This document shows, piece by piece, positions 1-5,100 of a stretch of DNA of 6,928 nucleotides. The DNA is from Bauldia sp. GTDB taxonomy: Bacteria > Pseudomonadota > Alphaproteobacteria > Rhizobiales > Kaistiaceae. A program made the position numbers and the translations under genes. Below the pieces are notes generated by a model. The model ran no database searches. It was not told the origin of the DNA and saw only the letters and a list, made by a program, of their open reading frames with translations. Every line of letters begins with the position of its first letter. The first letter of the stretch is position 1. Location: contig JAGRKY010000110.1 in assembly GCA_020442095.1 (NCBI GenBank), positions 1-6,928 of the forward strand, in the 5' to 3' direction.

Positions 1-399
1 GCCGTTTTCCGCGCCGGCCTGGCCGCCGGAAACCGGAGCGTCGATGAAGCCGCAGCCCTTGTCCTTCGCGGCGGCTTCGAGCTCGCGCGCGACGATGGCC
101 GAGGCGGTGGTGTTGTCGATGAGGATGGCGCCCGCCTTCATTCCGGAGAGGACACCATCCGGGCCAATGGTGACCGAGCGAAGGTCCTCGTCGTTGCCAA
201 CGCAGCAGAAGACGAAGTCGGCGCCCTCGGCGGCTTCCCGCGGAGTCGGCGCGGAGGTGCCGCCATGCGTGGCGACCCACTTCTCCGCCTTGCCGGGCGT
301 GCGGTTGAACACCGTCACGTCATGATTGCCGCGGGCCTTGAGGTGGCCGGCCATCGGATAGCCCATGACGCCGAGACCGATGAAGGCGACTTTGGCCAT
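1..399 (-). CDS. 3-hydroxyisobutyrate dehydrogenase family NAD(P)-dependent oxidoreductase, N-terminal part (partial)
   Basis: This is the first 133 residues of a beta-hydroxyacid dehydrogenase; the C-terminal part, including the catalytic lysine, lies outside the window. The start is ATG at 399, with an AGGAG ribosome site at 409-413 and ten bases of spacing. Residues 4-20 form the Rossmann dinucleotide loop VAFIGLGVMGYPMAGHL. Residues 120-126 (DAPVSGG) are the family's substrate-binding signature, followed by GQAGAENG. After the second beta strand the sequence reads NRT (residues 32-34) where NAD-preferring members usually carry an acidic residue. By family knowledge this suggests NADPH preference, as in glyoxylate/succinic semialdehyde reductases, so the substrate may not be 3-hydroxyisobutyrate. 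It lies 87 bases downstream of the second permease gene with hairpins between, so it may be transcribed separately. The family is certain; the substrate is not. Confidence 0.93.
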   Translation of the reverse strand, partial: MAKVAFIGLGVMGYPMAGHLKARGNHDVTVFNRTPGKAEKWVATHGGTSAPTPREAAEGADFVFCCVGNDEDLRSVTIGPDGVLSGMKAGAILIDNTTASAIVARELEAAAKDKGCGFIDAPVSGGQAGAENG

Positions 400-431
400 T
401 TGTTCCTGCTCCTGGTGTTTTCGAAAGGGAG

Positions 432-482
432 GCGCCGGGTCGGCGCGGGGATGGTGGACCGTTTCTAACCCACCATCGCCGC
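432..482 (-). terminator. Two partly overlapping hairpins after the transporter genes (possible terminator)
   Basis: Directly after the HisM-like stop (487-489) lies a stem of eight perfect pairs (450-457 with 470-477, loop of 12). After one G-G mismatch it extends by four pairs (445-448 with 479-482). A second stem, 432-437 with 441-446 (six pairs, loop of three), shares bases 445-446 with the first. Read on the minus strand, the second stem is followed by a pyrimidine-rich stretch (CTCCCTTTC) rather than a true U-run. The structure probably ends or attenuates the transporter message before the dehydrogenase gene, but it is not a canonical intrinsic terminator. Confidence 0.5.
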
Positions 483-486
483 CGAG

Positions 487-1185
487 TCAGGCCGTGGAAC
501 GCCTGATATGCCGGCTGAGCCGCCGTTCGACCCGGTTCCAGACGCGGCGAAGCACCTCGACCACGACGAAATAGAGGACCGCAGCGTAGAAATAGACCGT
601 GATGTCGAAGGAGCGGGCAAAGGCCAGCCGCGTCACGCCCATCAGGTCGAAGACGGTGACGATCGCGGCGACCGCCGAGCCCTTGACCATCAGGATGACT
701 TCGTTGCCGAGCGGGCGGAGGCCGAGCAGGATCGCCTGCGGCAGGACGATCCTCAGCATGATCAGCGTCCGCGACAGGCCAAGCGAATAGCCCGCCTCGG
801 TCTGCCCGCGCGGCACCTGGCGGATCGCGCCACGCAGGATCTCGGTCTGATAGGCACCGGTATTGAGCGTGAAGGTGAGGAGGCAGCAATAGAAGGCGTC
901 GCGGAAGAACCACCAGAGGCCGATCGATTCGAAGAAGCTCCGGAATTCGCCGCTGCCGTAATAGACGAGGAACACCTGTGCGAGGAGCGGCGTGCCGCGG
1001 AAGAAGAAGGTGTAGCCGAGCGACAGGGTCCGCAGGACAGGATTGCCCGAAAGACGCGCGAGCGCCATCGGCAGCGCGATCAGCGCGCCGAGCGCCACGG
1101 AGAAGGCGACGAGCTCAAGCGTCACCAGCAGCCCCTCGAGCATGCGGGGGCCATAGCGGCTGAGCAGCTCGAGCTGGCTCATCAT
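487..1185 (-). CDS. Polar amino-acid ABC transporter permease, HisM/OccM-like
   Basis: This inner-membrane permease of 232 residues forms half of the channel for uptake of a basic or polar amino acid. The start at 1185 gives a four-base ATGA overlap with the stop of the upstream permease, the usual translational coupling in these operons; a second ATG follows at once. Reading the frame further upstream only adds residues antisense in character to the neighbouring permease. Visible family features are the N-terminal membrane segment (about residues 18-44), the motif FFRGTPLLAQVFLVYYG (about 60-76) typical of HisM/GlnP permeases, and the EAA loop that docks the ATPase (QVPRGQTEAGYSLGLS, about 128-143). 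The C-terminus is hydrophobic and then basic. The length matches E. coli HisM. The partner ATPase is not in the window. The transported amino acid cannot be read from the permease alone. Confidence 0.95.
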   Translation of the reverse strand: MMSQLELLSRYGPRMLEGLLVTLELVAFSVALGALIALPMALARLSGNPVLRTLSLGYTFFFRGTPLLAQVFLVYYGSGEFRSFFESIGLWWFFRDAFYCCLLTFTLNTGAYQTEILRGAIRQVPRGQTEAGYSLGLSRTLIMLRIVLPQAILLGLRPLGNEVILMVKGSAVAAIVTVFDLMGVTRLAFARSFDITVYFYAAVLYFVVVEVLRRVWNRVERRLSRHIRRSTA

Positions 1186-1889
1186 CGCCTCATCCCCCGC
1201 TCCGACCAGCGTTCGACCGCGATGAGGCCAAAGGTCGAGACGATCGACATCGCCAGATAGATCAGGCAGGCGACGAGGTAGAAGAAGAACGGCTCCTTGG
1301 TCGCGCCGACCGCGACCGAGGTCTGGCGCAGGAGGTCGTTCAGCGCGATGATCGAAACCAGCGAGGTCTCCTTGAGGAGCACCAGCCAAAGGTTTGCAAG
1401 TCCGGGCAGGGCATAGCGGAGCAGCTGCGGGACGATCACCAGCCGCATCGCCTGGAACGGCGTGAGCCCCACCGCGGCGGCTGCCTCATACTGCCCGACG
1501 CCGATCGACCGGAAGGCGCCGAGGAAGACTTCGCTCGCGAAAGCCGCGAAGACGAGCCCGAGGGCGACGAGGCCCGCGACAAAGCCGTTCACCTCGACAT
1601 AGGTGTCGGAGAAGAACGAGACGATCCACTGGATCAGGAACTGGCCGCCATAATAGACGATGAACAGCGTCAGCAGTTCGGGCAGCGCCCGGAAGATGGT
1701 CGCGAAGAGGTTGCCGGGCACTGACAGCCAGCGCGATCGCGAATTGCGCATCAGGCCGACCACGAACCCGACCGCCAGGCCAAATGGAAGCGTCGCGGCG
1801 GCGAGCCGGATCGTCAGCCAGGTGCCGGCTGCGATCTCGTCCCCCCATCCGCCAGGGCCGAAGCTGAGCAGCCCGAGAAGGTCCCCCAC
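1182..1889 (-). CDS. Polar amino-acid ABC transporter permease, HisQ/OccQ-like
   Basis: This inner-membrane permease has 235 residues, close to the usual HisQ length, and is the heterodimer partner of the HisM-like protein with which it overlaps by four bases. The start is GTG at 1889. It is nearly forced, because an in-frame TGA lies only seven codons upstream with no ATG in between; the ribosome site is weak. The sequence shows an N-terminal hydrophobic segment (about 22-47), FRALPELLTLFIVYYGG (about 66-82), and the EAA loop SIGVGQYEAAAAVGLTPFQA (about 127-146), followed by the conserved LPGLANLWLVLLKETSL segment. It lies 80 bases after the binding-protein gene, with a hairpin in the gap that could lower permease expression relative to the binding protein. 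The substrate class is inferred from the binding protein. Confidence 0.95.
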   Translation of the reverse strand: MGDLLGLLSFGPGGWGDEIAAGTWLTIRLAAATLPFGLAVGFVVGLMRNSRSRWLSVPGNLFATIFRALPELLTLFIVYYGGQFLIQWIVSFFSDTYVEVNGFVAGLVALGLVFAAFASEVFLGAFRSIGVGQYEAAAAVGLTPFQAMRLVIVPQLLRYALPGLANLWLVLLKETSLVSIIALNDLLRQTSVAVGATKEPFFFYLVACLIYLAMSIVSTFGLIAVERWSERGMRR

Positions 1890-1918
1890 CGGTTGCGATC
1901 CGTGCCGTCAGGCAGGCG

Positions 1919-1944
1919 CCGGGGTGGCGCGAAAGCCGCCCCGG
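1919..1944 (-). promoter_or_regulatory. Intercistronic hairpin between binding-protein and permease genes
   Basis: Bases 1919-1928 pair with 1935-1944: six pairs, one mismatch, then three pairs, with a six-base loop. It lies between the stop of the binding-protein gene and the GTG start of the HisQ-like permease. No T-run follows on the minus strand. Hairpins at this place are known in periplasmic-binding-protein operons (malE-malF is the classic case), where they protect the upstream message and allow more binding protein than permease. That role is inferred here. Confidence 0.5.
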
Positions 1945-1969
1945 CTGTCTCTGTCGAGCACCGTCCCGA

Positions 1970-2725
1970 TCAGTAGATCGAGAACGGGAAGTATTTCTTG
2001 CTGATCTCCTCGTAGGTCCCGTCTGCGAGGATGGCGGCGATGGCATCGTTGAGCTTCGCCTTCAGCTCGGTGTCTTCCTTGCGGACGCCGATGCCGATCA
2101 CGTCGTCCTTGACCACGGCTTCACCGACGAACTCGCAGCAGTCGCCGTCTTCGCTATTAAGCCAGAGATTCGACGGGCCGACATCGGCCAGAACGCCGTC
2201 GAGGCGACCGGAGGCGAGATCGAGATAGGCGTCGTCCTGGGTCGGATAGAGCTTGATGTCGGCATCGCCGTATTTCTCTTCCAGGAAGTTGGCCGAGACG
2301 GTCGAGCTCTGGGCGCCGAGCACCTTTCCGGCGAGTCCCTCCGGCGAGACGTCGGTGATCCCGGATCCCTTCGGCATCACGAAAACCAGCGAATTGGTGT
2401 AATAGCGATCAGTGAAGTCGATCACTTCCTTGCGCTCGTCGGTGATCGACATCGAGGCGATGATCGCGTCATACTTGCCGGCGAGAAGGGCAGGAATGAT
2501 GCCGTCCCAGTCCTGCGCGACGATCGAGCACTCGACTTCCATCTTGGCGCAAAGCGCCTTGGCGATGTCGACGTCGAAGCCCTGCAGCTCGTTGTTCGCG
2601 TCGATGTAGTTGAACGGCGGATAGGCGCCTTCGGTCCCGATCCGCAGCGTATCCGCGGCCATGGCGGGCGCGGAAACCAGTGCGACAGCGAACAATCCGG
2701 CACAGATGCTGTGTATTTTCGACAT
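1970..2725 (-). CDS. Periplasmic amino-acid-binding protein, HisJ/LAO (lysine/arginine/ornithine) family
   Basis: This secreted solute-binding protein of 251 residues captures an amino acid in the periplasm and delivers it to the HisQM-like permease. A signal peptide covers residues 1-23 (cleavage AMA/AD). The ATG at 2725 has a strong AGGGGA site at 2731-2736. Ligand residues known from HisJ and LAO line up: Y35 (Tyr14), S91 and S93 (Ser70, Ser72), R98 (Arg77, which holds the ligand carboxylate) and D181 (Asp161, which holds the alpha-amino group). The C59-C66 pair matches the HisJ disulfide Cys38-Cys45. The C-terminus KKYFPFSIY matches the family's KYFDFD-type ending. The likely ligand is a basic amino acid or an opine-like derivative, but side-chain specificity cannot be fixed by eye. 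An extra Cys-Cys pair (about 195-196) is unusual. It is the first gene of the transporter set. Confidence 0.95.
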   Translation of the reverse strand: MSKIHSICAGLFAVALVSAPAMAADTLRIGTEGAYPPFNYIDANNELQGFDVDIAKALCAKMEVECSIVAQDWDGIIPALLAGKYDAIIASMSITDERKEVIDFTDRYYTNSLVFVMPKGSGITDVSPEGLAGKVLGAQSSTVSANFLEEKYGDADIKLYPTQDDAYLDLASGRLDGVLADVGPSNLWLNSEDGDCCEFVGEAVVKDDVIGIGVRKEDTELKAKLNDAIAAILADGTYEEISKKYFPFSIY

Positions 2726-2730
2726 GACGA

Positions 2731-2736
2731 TCCCCT
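2731..2736 (-). promoter_or_regulatory. Ribosome binding site of the amino-acid-binding protein gene
   Basis: AGGGGA on the minus strand ends five bases before the ATG at 2725. It is the strongest ribosome site in the transporter set, in keeping with high production of the binding protein. Confidence 0.7.
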
Positions 2737-2761
2737 AAACGTCTTGTTGTTGCCGGGCCAG

Positions 2762-2789
2762 CGTACAATCAGCAGCGACGTTGCTGCAA
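2762..2789 (-). promoter_or_regulatory. Candidate promoter with an internal inverted repeat upstream of the transporter genes
   Basis: The 83-base gap between mobA and the binding-protein gene holds TTGCAG (2784-2789) and TGTACG (2762-2767) on the minus strand, 16 bases apart. This is a modest match to a sigma-70-type promoter. The spacer and the edge of the -35 box contain a 16-base inverted repeat, 2772-2787 (half-sites agree at seven of eight positions, centre ACGT), which would be well placed for a repressor. No regulator gene is in the window. The promoter assignment is tentative. Confidence 0.35.
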
Positions 2790-2808
2790 ATCCCCCGAGA
2801 CGACTGGC

Positions 2809-3459
2809 TCAGCCTTGGCCAAATTGTCTTAGCAAGGCTTGTGCCGTTGTCAGGTCCTCGGGGGCGTTGACGTTGAAGAAAGGATCGACGGCCGAAGCGC
2901 CCGGATCGTCGAAATCGACGGGTGTGAAGCCGATATCGTCGAGCCAGTCGGCGACCCTGAGTGAGCCTCCTGTCCTGAGGTGACGGTCGAGCGCACCGGC
3001 GTAATCCACCGGAAAGACTCCGAAAACGAAGTGCGGGCGCCCTCCGGTCCGGGCGATGGCGATCCGTTCCGGCGAACCGGCGGCCGTGGTGAGCCTCGCG
3101 ACGAGGTCGATGGGGAAGAACGGCGTGTCGGTGGCGACGGTGGCAATCGTCCTCGCCTCCGGCGCATTTGCCTCCGCCCATCGCATGCCGGCGAGGATGC
3201 CGGCCAACGGTCCGGCAAAACCCGGCACCGGATCCGCGATCACCGGCAGATCGAAACCGGCGAAGCGGGCGGGGTCGCCGTTGGCGTTGACGACGAGGGC
3301 AGAGACCTGCGGCCGCAGCCGTTCGATCGCATTGGCGAGCAGTGACGTCGCACCGAATTGCAGCAGGCACTTGTCGATGCCGCCCATGCGCGCGCCGCGG
3401 CCGCCGGCGAGCAGAACTCCGACGGGACGCCGCGGTGGTGGCGGGCCGCCCTCGATCAA
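2809..3459 (-). CDS. mobA: Molybdenum cofactor guanylyltransferase MobA
   Basis: This cytoplasmic enzyme transfers GMP from GTP to molybdopterin to make the guanine dinucleotide form of the molybdenum cofactor used by DMSO-reductase-family enzymes. The protein has 216 residues, a little longer than E. coli MobA. The nucleotide-binding signature LAGGRGARMGGIDKCLLQF spans residues 17-35, with K30 at the place of E. coli Lys25. D76 lies in IADPVPGFAGPLAGI (74-88), and D111 in TDTPFFP (110-116) fits the metal-binding aspartate. NVNAPEDL (196-203) is the conserved C-terminal motif. The start is TTG at 3459. In this frame the preceding codons run straight back to the TAG of the upstream gene with no ATG or GTG, and no better start lies before the LAGG motif. 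A weak AGTAGGG site overlaps that stop, so coupled translation is likely. No mobB follows in the window. Confidence 0.95.
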   Translation of the reverse strand: MIEGGPPPPRRPVGVLLAGGRGARMGGIDKCLLQFGATSLLANAIERLRPQVSALVVNANGDPARFAGFDLPVIADPVPGFAGPLAGILAGMRWAEANAPEARTIATVATDTPFFPIDLVARLTTAAGSPERIAIARTGGRPHFVFGVFPVDYAGALDRHLRTGGSLRVADWLDDIGFTPVDFDDPGASAVDPFFNVNAPEDLTTAQALLRQFGQG

Positions 3460-3465
3460 CGAGCC

Positions 3466-4290
3466 CTACTGCCCGACGATGAGCGTCTTGCGGATCGCAT
3501 CGAATTCCGCCGTCAGTGCCGCGGCATCGAATGCCGTCACGCTGCCGGGATCGAAGTTGTCGATATTGGCCGAGTGCACGAAGTAGCGCACGGCGAGACA
3601 CGGCGACGTGCCGACGAGTGCATGGACCGTCTCCTCGTAGATGTTCCCGGCACCGGCATCCGAGAGGGAGGCCACGGAATAGTCGGTGCCGTTCTCCGTC
3701 ACCGTCGTCGGCGCGCTCGCGCCGTCGGGCAGGAAGAGGTCGGCGGTGCACGCCGGCGCGTCGGGGAGCGTTTCGATGCTCAGTCGCGTGTCGTCGGCGA
3801 GGTTGGTGCCCTGGGTCATGCTGGCGGGGATGGTGAAGGAGACACCGGTGATGTCATGACCGGGACCGAGCCCTTCATAGACATAGCCGCCATTGACCGT
3901 GTAGCCCGGCGGATAGCGGAGCGAGAAGCCGAACTCGGAACTCGTGAAGGTCGCCCATGAGGCAGGCGCCATGTCGCTGACCTGGATGCAGCCGTTATAG
4001 GTCGGGGTCTCGTCTGCCCCTTCGGTCATGAAGGCCGTGTTGCCCTTGTTCCAGAAGACGATGCTCTCGTCGCTGTTGGCGTAGCGCGCGCCGGAGCCCG
4101 ACATCGCCTGCGGCAGGGTCAACGTCCGGCCATCGCTGAGCTTGAGATCTACCTTGTCCGGGTAGAAGGCGGCGTCGATGGTCTTGCCGAGATTGCAGGC
4201 AAAGGAGACGTCGGTGATGAGGTCGGCCGCCTGGGCACCGGTCGGCAACGCCACAGCGGCAAGGATGATGATCGATCGAAGCGACTGCAC
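3466..4290 (-). CDS. Secreted MliC/PliC-type lysozyme-inhibitor domain protein with an extra C-terminal domain
   Basis: This predicted periplasmic protein has 274 residues. The start is GTG at 4290: a strong GGAGG lies six bases upstream and a clean signal peptide begins there (residues 1-21, cleavage AQA/AD). A longer frame from TTG 4332 would put 14 poor residues in front. Residues 30-103 match the MliC fold that blocks C-type lysozyme. C32 and C101 are placed as the domain's disulfide. SGSGARYAN (64-72) carries the conserved serine (S66), and FWNKGNTAF (79-87) carries the lysine (K82); both are key inhibitor residues in Pseudomonas MliC, although their spacing here is 16 rather than 14. 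There is no lipobox cysteine, so it should be soluble rather than a lipoprotein. Residues from about 106 to 274 form a second region (SEFGFSLRYPPGY at about 116-128, two further cysteines) that I do not recognise. Binding of lysozyme is inferred. Confidence 0.85.
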   Translation of the reverse strand: MQSLRSIIILAAVALPTGAQAADLITDVSFACNLGKTIDAAFYPDKVDLKLSDGRTLTLPQAMSGSGARYANSDESIVFWNKGNTAFMTEGADETPTYNGCIQVSDMAPASWATFTSSEFGFSLRYPPGYTVNGGYVYEGLGPGHDITGVSFTIPASMTQGTNLADDTRLSIETLPDAPACTADLFLPDGASAPTTVTENGTDYSVASLSDAGAGNIYEETVHALVGTSPCLAVRYFVHSANIDNFDPGSVTAFDAAALTAEFDAIRKTLIVGQ

Positions 4291-4296
4291 GGGGAA

Positions 4297-4301
4297 CCTC
4301 C
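4297..4301 (-). promoter_or_regulatory. Ribosome binding site that fixes the GTG start of the MliC-like gene
   Basis: GGAGG on the minus strand stands six bases before the GTG at 4290. It decides for this start against the upstream TTG at 4332, which would also spoil the signal peptide. Confidence 0.8.
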
Positions 4302-4331
4302 ATTCTTGCGAAGGGCAGGTGATTACCGGCA

Positions 4332-4337
4332 ATCATA
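4332..4337 (-). promoter_or_regulatory. Possible -10 promoter box of the MliC-like gene
   Basis: TATGAT on the minus strand lies about 40 bases before the GTG start, a suitable distance for a short leader. No good -35 hexamer stands at 16-18 bases, so the call rests on one box only. Confidence 0.25.
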
Positions 4338-4365
4338 GCACCCGATCGACTTCGCGGCTGCCCTT

Positions 4366-4388
4366 GCATGGGGCAACCGTGCCCGTGC
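4366..4388. other. Hairpin upstream of the MliC-like gene
   Basis: GGGCA (4371-4375) pairs with TGCCC (4380-4384) around an ACCG loop, and four further pairs (4366-4369 with 4385-4388, one G-T) extend it past a single bulged G. A second hairpin (4413-4417 with 4422-4426, loop ATCC) lies just beyond. Neither is followed by a T-run on either strand. Function unknown. Confidence 0.4.
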
Positions 4389-4412
4389 TTTCCGGTTGCT
4401 TAATTCCGAGGA

Positions 4413-4426
4413 GGGGCATCCGCCCC
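4413..4426. other. Second hairpin upstream of the MliC-like gene
   Basis: GGGGC and GCCCC form five perfect pairs around an ATCC loop. AGGA and TCCT further out can add four pairs across a three-base bulge. It is 25 bases from the hairpin at 4366-4388. Function unknown. Confidence 0.35.
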
Positions 4427-4577
4427 GTGTCCTGCTCGTGCGACTGGCGCGCCGGACAACAGCGGCAGATTGGAACGCCTTCTCCTGGCCCATAGACCAT
4501 CGGCCGGACAAGCGCGTTGCCTGAGCGGCGAGGACAAGACGACGAAGAATGAGGGAGAGACTTTGCCCCGTCCGCCG

Positions 4578-4606
4578 TGCGCCCGCCCCTGAGGGAGCGG
4601 AGCGCA
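4578..4606 (-). terminator. Strong hairpin after the H1-like gene (possible terminator)
   Basis: A 29-base element folds into five pairs, one bulged base, and seven pairs (one G-T) closed by a four-base loop. It begins 34 bases past the TAA of the H1-like gene. Read on the minus strand it is followed by CGGCGGACGGGGC, not a T-run, so it is either a Rho-dependent or 3'-end-protecting hairpin, or a copy of a dispersed palindromic repeat. Confidence 0.45.
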
Positions 4607-4640
4607 GCGACGATCGGAAGCGGACGAATCCACTCCGTTG

Positions 4641-5048
4641 TTACTTCGGGGCAGCGGCCTTCTTTGCCGGGGCCTTCTTGGCGGCCGGCTTCTTGGCAGC
4701 AGCAGGCTTCTTCGCGGCAGCCGGCTTCTTGGCGACCGTGGTCTTCTTCGCAGCAGCAGGCTTCTTCGCCGCGGCGGGCTTCTTGGCAGCAGCCGGCTTC
4801 TTCGCAGGAGCGGCCTTCTTCGCGGCAGCCGGTTTCGCGGCGGCCGTGGTCTTCTTCGCAGCAGCAGGCTTCTTCGCGGCGGCCGGCTTCTTGGCAGCCG
4901 GTGCCTTGCGAACAGCCGGCTTCGCCGCTGCCGTCTTCCGTGCCGCGGCGGTCCTGGCAGCCGGCTTCTTCGCGGCGGTGCGCGAGGCGGCGGGCTTCTT
5001 GGCCGGCGCTTTCTTCGCTGCCGGTTTCCGTGTCGCTGTCTTCGCCAA
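4641..5048 (-). CDS. Histone-H1-like lysine/alanine/proline-rich repeat protein
   Basis: This small, strongly basic protein of 135 residues is made almost only of Ala, Lys, Pro, Thr and Arg, with no aromatic or acidic residue. Such H1-like tails are known to bind DNA without sequence specificity (Bordetella BpH1, chlamydial Hc2, Pseudomonas AlgP). Binding to the nucleoid is inferred here by that analogy. The start is TTG at 5048, six bases after a strong AGAGGAGA site (5055-5062). An in-frame ATG at 5096 would put the ribosome site inside the gene and add 16 residues of unlike composition. Residues 2-52 are irregular Lys/Arg/Ala/Pro/Thr sequence. Residues 53-123 hold a KKPAAA repeat in strict six-residue register, with a 36-residue higher-order duplication marked by the two KKTT sites (67-68 and 103-104). 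There is no globular domain. Confidence 0.85.
   Translation of the reverse strand: MAKTATRKPAAKKAPAKKPAASRTAAKKPAARTAAARKTAAAKPAVRKAPAAKKPAAAKKPAAAKKTTAAAKPAAAKKAAPAKKPAAAKKPAAAKKPAAAKKTTVAKKPAAAKKPAAAKKPAAKKAPAKKAAAPK
4680..4892 (-). repeat. Tandem 18-base repeat coding for KKPAAA, with a 108-base higher-order unit
   Basis: Lysine pairs recur at residues 53, 59, 65, 77, 83, 89, 95, 101, 107, 113 and 119 of the H1-like protein, an 18-base period in the DNA. A 34-base block is identical at 4736-4769 and 4844-4877, which is 108 bases or exactly six repeat units apart. This points to recent segmental duplication inside the gene. Such an array can gain or lose units by slippage without breaking the frame. 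Confidence 0.85.
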
Positions 5049-5054
5049 GGTAGT

Positions 5055-5062
5055 TCTCCTCT
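5055..5062 (-). promoter_or_regulatory. Ribosome binding site that fixes the TTG start of the H1-like gene
   Basis: AGAGGAGA on the minus strand stands six bases before TTG 5048. It lies inside the longer frame from ATG 5096 and so argues for the shorter protein. Confidence 0.8.
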
Positions 5063-5094
5063 GATGCCGGATCGCGAATCGACCCGCGCTAAAC

Positions 5095-5100
5095 ATTGTA
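5095..5100 (-). promoter_or_regulatory. Possible -10 promoter box of the H1-like gene
   Basis: TACAAT (minus strand) agrees with the -10 consensus at five of six positions and lies in the AT-rich stretch before the gene, leaving a leader of about 40 bases. It overlaps the in-frame ATG at 5096, another reason not to start the protein there. No clear -35 box was seen. Confidence 0.3.

Larger units (their letters stand above)
4291..4640. other. 350-base non-coding stretch with GC-rich hairpins
   Basis: No convincing gene was found on either strand; the short open frames have poor composition and no ribosome sites. The stretch holds the leader of the MliC-like gene (ribosome site 4297-4301, possible -10 box at 4332-4337), two small hairpins (4366-4388 and 4413-4426) and a strong hairpin (4578-4606) just after the H1-like gene. 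The middle (about 4430-4560) shows nothing I can name. Confidence 0.6.

Noticed and set aside
508..1260. Open frame of 250 codons on the plus strand
   Set aside because: It lies antisense to the HisM-like permease, its product is an unnatural mix of Arg, Glu, Asp and Ala, and it is explained by GC-rich third positions of the real gene.
1186..1389. N-terminal extension of the HisM-like permease up to 1389
   Set aside because: The extension reads another frame of the HisQ-like gene. The ATGA overlap at 1185 is the normal coupled start.
2735..3751. Minus-strand open frame of 338 codons
   Set aside because: It is an Arg-rich shadow frame covering mobA and the end of the MliC-like gene; the true frames have family motifs.
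3358..3960. Open frame of 200 codons on the plus strand
   Set aside because: It is antisense across the mobA and MliC-like genes, has no ribosome site, and its composition is typical of antisense frames.
4680..4892. Possible CRISPR array, suggested by regular repeats
   Set aside because: The repeats are contiguous 18-base coding units without unique spacers and lie in an open frame.
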